Shown here: piece by piece, positions 48,500 to 58,261 of the stretch
Position numbering within the stretch: position 1 is the first letter of the stretch
How the letters are laid out: each line of letters begins with the position of its first letter
DNA from: Symbiodinium natans
Taxonomy: Eukaryota; Sar; Dinophyceae; Suessiales; Symbiodiniaceae
Direction: 5' to 3'
Length of the DNA: 64,000 nt
Assembly (NCBI GenBank): GCA_905221605.1
Contig: CAJNDS010000233.1
Coordinates: 69,649-133,648 of the forward strand
Made by a program: the position numbers and the translations under genes
Notes under the pieces: generated by a model
The model's input: the letters and a program-made list of their open reading frames with translations, nothing else
What the model was told of the DNA's origin: nothing
Databases searched by the model: none

Positions 48500-48605
48500 C
48501 GTCTTGACCCAACTTGATATCTCTCTTCTCTCTCTCTCTCTCTCTCTCTCTTTGTTTCTTGGGGGCATGGGGTAACCCCCGAGACGCCCGCCGCCAGGGG
48601 GCATT
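48500..48605. repeat. Dispersed pyrimidine/GGGGGCATGGGG element, copy 2
   Basis: CTTGATATCTCT, then a CT dinucleotide run, TTCTTGGGGGCATGGGG and AACCCCCGAGACGCCCG, matching copy 1 in order and sense. Confidence 0.55.
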
Positions 48606-50394
48606 CGCGGCTTCAACCGATGGGGCGCACCCATTTCACCGCAGCAACCCCTGTTCCTAAGCCCCTACAGCTGGTCCCCACTCGGTTCAAACTGATCTGC
48701 GCCACCTACCGGCACTGCATCCTGCCGATATGGCAGGACGCACGCTCCGAAACTTTCTTACTTCGCTCACACTCGAAACCCTCAGTAGCCTCAGCCCCAT
48801 TTCGACGGCTCGGAGCACCTCGAAACCTTTGCGATTGCTAGGACACTAGGCCCGGCCGACAGGCTTCAGACTGGCAAGTCGCGGTACTCTCACATGCCCC
48901 GGTCCATTGCGTCCAACTTGCCCCATTCATACTCGACGACACTTTATCAGCCTGCACCCTTCTTCAGAAACGAGGGTGGAGGGCACGAGCATCCCGCCTC
49001 AGAGCACTCCTTTCGTTCCTTCTTCCCCCTACAACAAAGAGAATAAAATGCCCGAAGTAACAACGCTGTGCTGAAACTGGAAAAACTGCTTGGCCAAGCA
49101 AAAGACACAGATTTCAGCCATGTTGATCTGCCTTGCGAGAGTAAAGCACCCGGCGATCGGGCAATTTGACCTCCAGGAGCGCTTTAATCACGCATCAGCA
49201 GTGGAGATGATTCACGCCTCCTGGCTTTTGACTTCTGACTGCCTCGGTACATTAGGATTACAATCGTTCGCAGAGAAGGGAGACAGTGCATGAACTGCCA
49301 GGTGAGCATGCGCATGAATGCGCATTGGTGACTCAGCGCGTCGGCTTCACAAAGAATTGACGGCAAAAGTCTGGCCCCTCTAGGCGATGGGGAGCTCCTG
49401 ATGCTCTGGTTCTTCGCCTGCACAAAGAGCGCATGCTAACGCAAAGAAGCCAGCAAAGAGTCAACAGCTTTTCCCAAGCCTGGGTGACGGGGGAGATGGA
49501 GACGGACTCGATACCTTTTTGCATGTGACTGATTGATGGCTTCATGCTTTCGTGCAGAGTCTCGGCCGAGAACGTCATCAGACTTCGCATGCTTCCTGCA
49601 CAGCCAAGCTCAGCCAAGCTCAGCAAGGCCCTGAGTTGGTGCTCCCTCCTGCACCTCTCGTCCTCTGTTTGCAGTGTTGTGCAGACTTCTGCCCTTTACA
49701 GACGTCGCTGCGAGATGACGCTACTACCTTTCTGCGCCGGCTCCTGCAAAGATCCACAAGTTCCATCGGTTTTGCTACCTGGAGTGCAGGGACGCTGAAG
49801 GCATCGCTATCTTACATGCAGAAGAACAAGGCGGGGCGCTGCTGCGTGCCACTGCTTCGCAACTTGCTTGGCGCGCTCCATGTCCAGCAGCTTCCTCTGC
49901 ATTTCCTTAACCTCAGGTACCATGCCAACAAGCGCCAGCCATCTGCGCAAGTGTTGGCACTAAGACAGACCTTGAACATGTCCCTGGCGCAGGTGGCTCA
50001 TGACAAGATATGACAAGTGGCATTTTGAAATCCTGCGACGAGAGCCCCTCTCCGCCCTTCCTCGGAACCTGCGGGTGCAGGAGAAAGGTACGACTTGCAG
50101 TCCTTACCTATTCCACAAGCTTGTTGATAGAGTTAAGTCTGTTTACAAATGCATTCTATGACACACAGCAGAATAGACTTCTCGATGGGTAATCTTTGCC
50201 TGATGTATCTATTATCTATCCACCTTCATACAGTTCCACTACAAGGGCGGAGGTGAAGCTCACGCAGATGCTGACAAGCTTCGTGGGCTGATCGGAGACA
50301 GCAGAAAGCCCGCGATGGCCTTTCTGGCCTCAGACATGGCCCACCAGAAACTCTCCCAAAGAGACATCCGCGAGGGTTTAGAGATGCTCGGAGC
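48606..50394. other. Region downstream of the left EF-hand gene, 3' exons unresolved
   Basis: The EF-hand gene whose last resolved exon ends at 50,395 probably continues here, since that exon ends in a splice donor and not a stop. Minus-strand coding-like stretches occur (for example near 49,520-49,620), but I could not fix their boundaries. Confidence 0.35.
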
Positions 50395-53300
50395 CTTCCT
50401 CATCTCGTCCACATCGTCCCTCCAGTCGTCAAGGAAAGCAACCTTCAAGGCAATGACAACGGCGCCCCCAGTGAGGATGAATGACTAAGGGCTTTTTCTT
50501 TGACATGCTCCGCCTCCTTCAAGGACAGAGAGCCCTCACCTCTCACCTCAGACAAGCACACGTGGCACGTAGCAACCTTGTGATAGCACCAGGCTGCATC
50601 CAAAGTGGCATCCAGAGCTGCGAAAAGCTGCTTGGCATGCCCCTGCATGCCGCGAGACATGGAGCCACGAGAGCAGCCGGCAGATGCACACTACCTCGTA
50701 CCCATAGATCTTGCAGGCTGCCCGGAATTCCTGGAACTGCATGGAACTGCTGAAGAGCACGAAAAAAAAAACCTCGACAAAAACTAGGTTTGACAGAAGG
50801 CGTCCTGGAAGGTTAAGGTATTCGACCCATCGCGATCGAAGACTGAAAAGGCGGCCTTGGCCGAACCAAATTCGTCCAAGGCCCAAGTCCTTCAAATTGT
50901 CAAAGGCGAGGACAAAAGAGGTTCGTAGTTTAGAGAATGGTTCTGGAGAACCCAGACTTTAGGGGCAGGGCCAAGGACAACGAAAGGTATAGCCTGGATT
51001 GAAGACAATATGGATTGGACACACCACGGGCCACCACCACCAAATTCCATGCTCCAACTCCACCACATTCCACCACCCTCCAACCACACAGCACAATAAC
51101 CACACACACACACACAGAGCAACCACACGGCAACCACACAGCAACCACACACCACCACCACCGCCGCCGCCGCCACCGCCGCCATCACCACCACCACCAC
51201 ACCACCACCACCACACCACCACCACACCACCACACCACCAGACACCAGACACCGCTACCAAACACTACCTGGCGACCCCCCCCCCCCCCCCTTCGACGGA
51301 TTCGATGAATGGTGAACCCCCTCCCCCCCCCTACCCACCCAAGCCTTCTGACAGATCAGGACCGCCCCCCCCCCCTCCCAATTTTCCTCCATGTTGTCCG
51401 GAAAAAAGGCAACTCCACCAGATTTGCTCCGGTTCCCCGCTAAAGCAGAGACAAACTCAAGCCTGGCTCTGCAAGATTTCGTGACAATTGTACAGTTGGT
51501 ACATGAGAGAGGATGAAGCCAATGCGACGAAGCGTGCGCCGCGTCCTGAATTCCATGAGTGTCCCATGGCTTTCTGCATCCAACTCTTTCAAGGTGATGT
51601 ACCTGGGTCCCACGGCACAATTGCCACCCGACTCCGATGAGTGCTGCGGAGAATCTCCTCTGTTGACTCAAAGCGATGGGCACCCTGAAAGATCCACATC
51701 CAATGCCCGCCACGCTCCAGGAATGTCGCCTGGGCAACTGACTGTGAACCCTGTTTGCTCTCGCCAGAGGCTTTGAGGCAAGTGCCATGGTAGCCGCAGG
51801 TCTTGCAAGCGAAGAGGAACTCATGCCAATTGCAGCCTCAGAAAGGCCAAACGCCCCCCCTCGCAGAAATTTATTTACCTCAAACATCCCCACCCTCTCT
51901 TGGGAGAGATACTCTGGGGGGCACTCCAGGGACACTCTGGGGGTGGGCACTCTGGGGGACATTCTGGGTTGGGCGCTCCAGAACAACAGGGAGACTCTGG
52001 GGCTGGGCACTCCGGCACACTCTGGACTCTGCACTTGGGGACAATCTGGGCTTGGGCACTCCTGGGCATTTCAGAGGACACTTTGAAGTTAGGCAAATTC
52101 AGGGAGACTCTGGGGGTTTTCCACTCCAGGAGAAAGACTCTGAAGTTGGGCACTCCGGGGAACTTTGGAGTCTCAAACAAACACTTAGACTCTGGGGTTG
52201 GGCACTCCAGGGAGATTCTTCAGTTGGGCACTCCAGGGACACTTTGGGGTTGGGCACTCGAGGGAAGAGCGAGGAGTAGACCGGGCGAGGAGAAGAGTTC
52301 CGGGCGAGGGTGGGGAAGAATTCGCAGCGAGAGTCTTGAGCCAACCATGTGCAAGACAGATCTGGAAGCGATGTGGCTTGCAACATCTTGCAACTGTTGG
52401 GCCCTGCACGATTGCTGCCATCTCGATCCAAAAGGTGCCGCCTCGTATTTGGCAAGAAACCACTCGACTCTCTAGACAGCGGCTGTGCAGATCACAAAGG
52501 CTGCGAAGCTCGGTCGCAGACCATACTTTCACTGCACGGCCATAGCGATGAATGAGGAGCTTTCGAACTTCTTCTCTTGCCCTCGGGTTCGGAGACGCCG
52601 TCAAGAAAGGCAACGGGCTCCATTTTTCAAGGAAGTGCAAGTCGTCCTCATCGATGACATGATTCTCGTCCAGGTCTAAGGCAGCAAAAAGCGTCGCCGC
52701 TTGCTTGTGAAAGGGGAACCGAAACTTCTCGAGCCCTTGTTGGAACTGTTGCAGTCGGATCTTCCGCGTGCCATCAAGATCCAGATTCTCAAATGCGGCA
52801 TGATAGCCGTTGAAGCGCTCATCCACAAACTTCTTAAAGTGAGCCAAAACCTGCGCAGTTTTGGGATCAATCTCATCGACGGAGGCGAAGCCACTGCCCG
52901 TCTTGTCCAGCATCTTCCAGAGGTCCTTGCCTTTCTTGGCGTAGCCCATCTTGGCACAAGCCTGCAGCCATCTGCAGCTTACAGCTTACGAGCGGAACCC
53001 TGTTGCAAGGCTGCTCCGGGCTGACATCACGCTGTTAAACACCGGGCAATACTGGGCACGTAGCACCGCAAAGAATCAAAGTAACGCCAAGAAAGAAAAG
53101 TGCGCTCGAATTGCTTGCCCCAGCCCTGCCTTGAGGAATCGCGTCCTGGGCAGCACGCTCGTGTCAGATAGCGCCACACGCCATGCCCGGGTCAGGTTGC
53201 CGCCCCCGAACCTGGCGGGTTCATGAGTCTGCGTGCGAAGGACTCCATACGAGTATCACTTCAGACTTCATACTGAAGCTCCCAGCCTTCTCCGGATATC

Positions 53301-53626
53301 TTCTTTGAACTCATGCAACCTCAGGATCACGTCCGAGAGAGCTGAGCTGTGACCATCGCGATGGCCAGAGGCTCACAAGCTGCGATCCAGCGGCTCTTGC
53401 TCCAATACGCTTTGCTGGAGTCCCGACGACTTCTTCTGGCAGGCGTGGCAAAGCTTGAATACTAGATCGGGCTCTTCCGAAAAATCGGGGGACTCTCCGC
53501 GACTCTGCGGATCCTCACACCTGCACTATCCTGCACTCAGAATATTGATCCGAGGCCTTGCCTTGACCGTACCAGCTTTTGCCGCACGCTTCCGCTGAAG
53601 GCGCTTCAGCTCAATGCCCAACCAGC
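50395..53626 (-). CDS. Multi-exon EF-hand calcium-binding protein (left paralogue), partial
   Basis: Resolved exons (high to low): 53,626-53,573; 53,341-53,274; 52,961-52,522; 52,441-52,410; 51,836-51,786; 51,729-51,684; 51,602-51,546; 50,736-50,695; 50,642-50,610; 50,546-50,514; 50,442-50,395. Phases match at every junction except one gap (51,545-50,737), where an exon is missing. The protein opens with a basic helix (WLGIELKRLQRKRAAKAALS). EF-hand segments follow: LDKTGSGFASVDE, LDLDGTRKI, LDLDENHVIDEDD, LDRDGSNRCNWHEF, LDVDLSGYITLKELDA and VRGEGSLSLKEVAFLDDW. Several loops keep Asp/Asn/Ser ligands and the central Gly; others are degenerate. EF-hand repeats bind calcium; the substrate or partner is unknown. 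First and last exons are not found. Donors: GT, GC and one GA. Confidence 0.8.
50960..51400. repeat. CCA/CAC-rich microsatellite and poly-C tracts in the exon gap
   Basis: CCA/CAC trinucleotide-like repeats at about 51,020-51,245 and C tracts at about 51,278-51,292 and 51,364-51,376. The region lies in the unresolved part of the left EF-hand gene. A coding-like stretch (FSKLRTSFVLAFDN) just below it at about 50,880-50,935 aligns loosely with the FGSVKSAFAVFDSD exon of the right paralogue. Confidence 0.8.
51837..52409 (-). repeat. Intron of left EF-hand gene with a degenerate ~27-bp minisatellite
   Basis: From about 51,905 to 52,262 the plus strand repeats a unit like GGGCACTCCAGGGACACTCT plus GGGGTTG with many substitutions. 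It sits entirely inside the intron between the DRDGSNR and CNWHEF exons. In-frame open stretches across it are artefacts. Confidence 0.75.
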
Positions 53627-54713
53627 CTAAGACAAAGAGAGAAAGATTGCTTCTGCTCCTTATGTGGGGGGAGGGGGGGTGGTGGACAAGAAGTGCCCAC
53701 CACAGCAGCAGCCGCCACCAGACCACCAGACTCTTAAACTCTTAACCTGGAGAACGCTCTCCGGTGCTCTCCGATGCTCTCGGTAGTTCTTCTGTGTTTA
53801 GGCCGTAGGCCCCGAACGGAGGCAGTGCGGCCTGAGGCGGCCGTCGTTGTCCATGTCGAGAACTGAGAAAAGGAACTCTTCATGCCCTGCCTCACAAGAA
53901 CCCACCATGTTCCGCGCAGAAAGAATGTGCGGAGTGTCGGAGACAGCCCCAGACCCTAACCCTCAAACACGGTGACAGGCCCCGGCCTGGCTGACTTCCG
54001 TCCCTAAGCCTTCCACCCTAAGCCAAGCGGAAATCGCCCGAGCGGGCCTGAAACCTAACTTTGCAACCGGTTTGCACATGTCACGCCAGGACAGCAGCTG
54101 TGAGACCCCCAAACCCTCCACTCCCAAACCTTCAAAACACCAAAAAACCTTGAGCCCTGAACCCCAAAACCATTCGCCTTCCAGTCGAGCTCTGGGAGCC
54201 TCCTGCCTTGGGACAGTTGAGCCCTCTTGGCACGTACTGGCCCGCCACTTGGGTAACTTAGGCAGACATCTGAAGCTAAGCCCGTGTCAGAAGGATTCCT
54301 GCGAGACGCACTCCATGTCCTGCAACAGCACGGGTGAAGAACTTGACATTGCAAGCCTTCACTCACCTATCCACGTCTTGTCTCATCTTGCCACTAGGAC
54401 AGCTACTTCTAACAATTCACAGCTGGAGTACCGCACTGACCATTGTTCTCCAAACCATGGCGGCGCCTTCGTCGCGAGGTTCAACGGGTTCCCCTCTTCT
54501 GTCAAACTGAGAATCATGTCCTGCCCACAAGCAGAGAGGATGTTTTGATGCTCCCCAGAAGCGGTTCTCCCCGTCCATCCCCGTCCTCTATGCTCACGAA
54601 GCTTTGAACCTCTCAGGGTCTCTGTACATCTCTGTACTGTTCGAACGCAATGCAACGCAACACATGCCACCAGTGCGGTATCAGATGTGTGCGAAACGGT
54701 CAAGCCGAGCGAC
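53627..54713. other. Region between EF-hand blocks
   Basis: Holds 5' sequence of the left EF-hand gene (upstream exons not found), a G-rich tract near 53,667-53,682 and degenerate telomere-like words at about 54,105-54,170. No exon could be fixed. Confidence 0.4.
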
Positions 54714-55228
54714 GGCCCATGAGCGGAAGGTGTTCCACAACATGGCCTGCTCTGGGTCCAGCTCATCCTCGATCCAGCGCCGAGCGCACAAAACAAACCA
54801 TATGGACTCACAAAAGTCATGCAGCTGATGCTGGGAGCCCAGGCCAGCAAAATCTCACCGGAGCCGTCCTAGGTGCTATGCTATGGGGCGGCAGCTAGGA
54901 GCTTGGACAGAATCTCAGGAAGGAACAACGTCGATCTCGGCGAACAACTTGTGGAGCTCTCCGGCAGTGTACCCTAGTGCCCGCATGCCATCCACAAACT
55001 CAATCCTTGGATCTTCTTTGCAGAACGCCAGAAATCCGAAGCAAATTCATCAGAGCCATGCGTCTTTGAAACCCTGTAGTCCAGGTCCACATCGAACTGA
55101 GTTAGCCTGGACGAGCTGCGAAGCCACTTGTGAGCGCAAACGTCGCGCAAGTTTCAGAAGCTGAGTCCTGGGCCATGCCTTCAAGATGGATCCACAAGTA
55201 GTGTTCAGGAAATCCTTCACTTTTGTAA
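54714..55228 (-). CDS. EF-hand exon block (middle), likely 3' part of the right EF-hand gene
   Basis: Five exons: 55,228-55,174; 55,106-55,073; about 55,005-54,927; 54,868-54,845; 54,767-54,714. Phases match, apart from a one-base ambiguity at the second junction. The product reads KVKDFLNTTCGSILKAW, LTQFDVDLDYRIEFVDGMRA, LGYTAGELHKLFAEIDVDGS, GEILLDELDPEQAMLWNTFR, SWA. The intron after EIDV restores a textbook EF-hand loop (DVDGSGEI), which supports that junction strongly. The part from LDPEQAMLWNTFR matches the post-loop segments IDPKTAQVLAHFK and IDEESDMVLSSFR of the paralogues. It may continue the gene whose last resolved exon is at 58,262, or be a third gene. No start or stop was identified. 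Confidence 0.7.
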
Positions 55229-58200
55229 CTGCTGGAGACTCTGCTGGAGTACCTGGCATCCGAAAATGGTGGGGTCATGGGTAGGATGTCAGGCATAAGA
55301 AGCATGTCCAACCTCCTTCATGCTCCATGGCATCAGGCCATGCTCCCGAGCTGCACGCCTCCGACCCTTCTCGGAAGCGTCGGAAGCCGCAGGTGGTGTG
55401 TGCTCCACCGTGCTCGAACACAAACCGTATCTACCGATTTTTTGTCTGTCTATGTGGGGGTGTTCAATTCTCGCTATGCTTTCCTGGTGTGAAACTAAAC
55501 TTGGAACCACAGAGGATGCGGAGCATGCAGAGCTTGGCAGTGAGACATGAAAACCCACTGTCACGAAACAGCATGGACAATCATTCTTTTGGACGGCTGT
55601 CCGTCGTGCAGAAGCTGCGAGCTTTGCTCATCTTCTGACATTGCTGCCAGCTCCCCTGCTGTGGCGACGCTTTTTTTGCATGCCAAGCAGCTGCAGGTTT
55701 CAGCAGCTTTGAGCAGGTTCGCTTCGAAGCTCAGGGAGCCCAGCGTATCAACGGCAAGGTCTCAACTGTAGTAGGCCTTAGAAATTCGCGACGCACAGCT
55801 TGATCAGGCTTGTCAGGGCCGTTGAATGCCTTGTTTCAAACTCCCACCAAGCTGCCCTCGACTTCTTAAAAGAGGATCCGATCCTCGCCGGAACCTGCAG
55901 ACAAGCCCCCCAAGGGAAGCACTGAGGGCATCTGAGGGCTTGCGGCTTGAAGTTGGAAACTCCATCGCCTTCGGGCTGGGGCTTTTCAAGGGTCCCACTC
56001 TGGGGTTGGACAGAAGATCGTCCAGCGATGGCTTGGCACCGTCGTCCAGGCCTCGAATTGCAGAGTAAATCGCATTTGCACCGGCAGCAGCCTCATTGAA
56101 ATTCATTGGTCACTCTCGGTGCTCAGTGAGGGACGCGACAGAATTCTCGTGACCTGTGGGTTTGGCTGTGTGCGTGGTCGTTGAGGGAACCTCGGCCCAG
56201 CAAGACGCATGCCAGAAACTCAGATGCTTCATGTCGCATTCCGCTGTTCCCGGGATGTTGGCCCAGGCAATGGCAATCCTGGTGAGGGGCACTTGAGAGC
56301 ACTTTCACTTCACCGACTTAAAAAGACTTTAAAAACCCCTTCCTTCTCTCACCAAAATCGAAAGCCCCGAGCCTTCAGGAGTGCTAGGACTGCCTGGAGG
56401 TCTCGGCAGCCCTACCTGAACAGAAAGCGAGAAAAGATTTAGGGATCTCAACCCCCCCGAGGTGTGTTCGGGTGTGTTCTTTTTCGGGCCTGCTCAACCA
56501 AGGAGGCAACTGCCGAATCGGCAAGCATCGAGCCTTTGCGACAACACGTGAGCACATGAGAAGCCGTCCAGTGCATTGAGGTACTTGCCCAGGAAGGCAC
56601 TGGAGGAGATGTCCGACAACGAGAAGTCCTGCTCCTCACAACCCTCTCTAATCAGGACTCAGCCAGTACTCGAATGTACTCAGAATCCATGCTCTCCTGG
56701 CTCGCGTCCACTCTGCTGATGTCCGCTCTGCCGATCGGATCCTGCAGCGGCAAGCTGGCCATCGAGTTCAGATGTTGAAGACAGTGAGAAGGGCCGTCCT
56801 AGCACATGGCCTATATTCACCTATGAGATGCCGCCTCTGCACGGAATGATCGTTAGCGCCAACAACGCATCACAAGCACTGATGTGGAGGCGCCAATCGC
56901 AGACGGCAACTGGGATCACTGCTCCCCTCCCCCTCTAGCCGTTGTGCACCGCCCGTCCCTTCTTGTGGCAAATCGTCCCCCCCCCCCCCGTCTGACCGCA
57001 AGGGGGTGGTCGGTAAACAGTTGCTTGGTTTCTTGGTCGTTTGCCGCATTTATTCCCTGCCTGCCCTGAAAAAGAAAGCTGCAGACGGCAAAGCATGAAA
57101 CTCGTGGGCTTGGGGGCACAGGCTAGGCGGCGCGACGATGGTTCCTTGTTCCGGAACGCTTCAGGACGAGATTGTCTTTAAACGGCGACACTCTGCAGCA
57201 CTCATCTCCGATCTCTCCGCGATCCCAAACCGAGGTCCAGATCCATTCTTGGGCTCACGGAGACAGATCTGTCTGGTGGCCACGGTCGCCTTGCGCGAAA
57301 GCGCAACAAGTGACATTGTCGCCGCTGAAACACATGTCCCTGTGGATTTCATGTCCCTGTGCTGGGAAACTGCTGCAAACGATGCTAGGCTCATCCTGAA
57401 ATTGCAGTCACGCTGAGGGATGCGCGCGCTCGAGCTCTTGGACTGCCAATAATCGAGGGCGATAGAAGACCAGCTATACTCCCCATCACCTCAACAATGA
57501 AGAAACAGTATGGATGGGAGCGCCTGTTGACCTGGGCTATCGCCGCACCTTTTCTGGACGGACGCAACCGTGGTATTTCAGGAGCTGCTCGTTGACGCAG
57601 TTCATCTTGGAGCATCGGGATGCATCGGGAAGACAGCCATACGAGAAGGTGACAGCGATCACGGCTGACATCTTTCGCACTGAGGTTTGTGCACTTTCGC
57701 CTTTCAGCAGATATGCGTTGTCAGCATCCGTGAGATTTCAGAAGTTAACTGATTACTGGCAGTTCCAGCCTGGTCACCCGACGTGCCCGAACCTGGGGCC
57801 CATGTTTGCTGATGCATCCATGGCCACACGAGTTTGCCCTTGTGAGGTCATAGCTGGGTGATCTTTCACGCTGAAAGAGCTGTGCCCAGCTCCACCTGGT
57901 CCGACCTGCCACAGCCGTGCACTCCTCTCTAAGACAATGCGGCCTACTTCGCACATCCACATCTGCTGCGGCACCTTCGACGTAGCTGCCAGCCCTGCCC
58001 AAAAACAGAACAACTACAGCACAGCAAACCTACTGAAACAGACAGTGCGCTAATGTGCGCTATCACGTGGCCCCATCTGCATGGAGCTGATGTGCCGATC
58101 AGTGCTGGGCCAAGCGACCAGCTCGACGAGCATCATTCAACTCGTCATCTGCCTTAGGGTGACACCTGCACAGTCCTGTACCCTCCCTACTGTACCTGAA

Positions 58201-58261
58201 TTCCAGCGCACATACATGCGCAAACACGCACACACATGGCCAAAGATAGTAGTCCAAGGAC
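55229..58261. other. Inter-exon region with weak EF-hand-like segments
   Basis: Minus-strand stretches resemble EF-hand pieces without fixed boundaries: about 55,985-56,106 (AIYSAIRGLDDGAKPSLDDL) and about 55,700-55,765 (VDTLGSLSFEANLLKAAETC). They could be further exons linking the block at 55.2 kb with that at 58.3 kb. On the plus strand 57,514-57,680 is open up to a possible GT donor (ACTGAG|GTTTG), with no domain recognised. A C tract lies at about 56,977-56,989. Confidence 0.35.
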
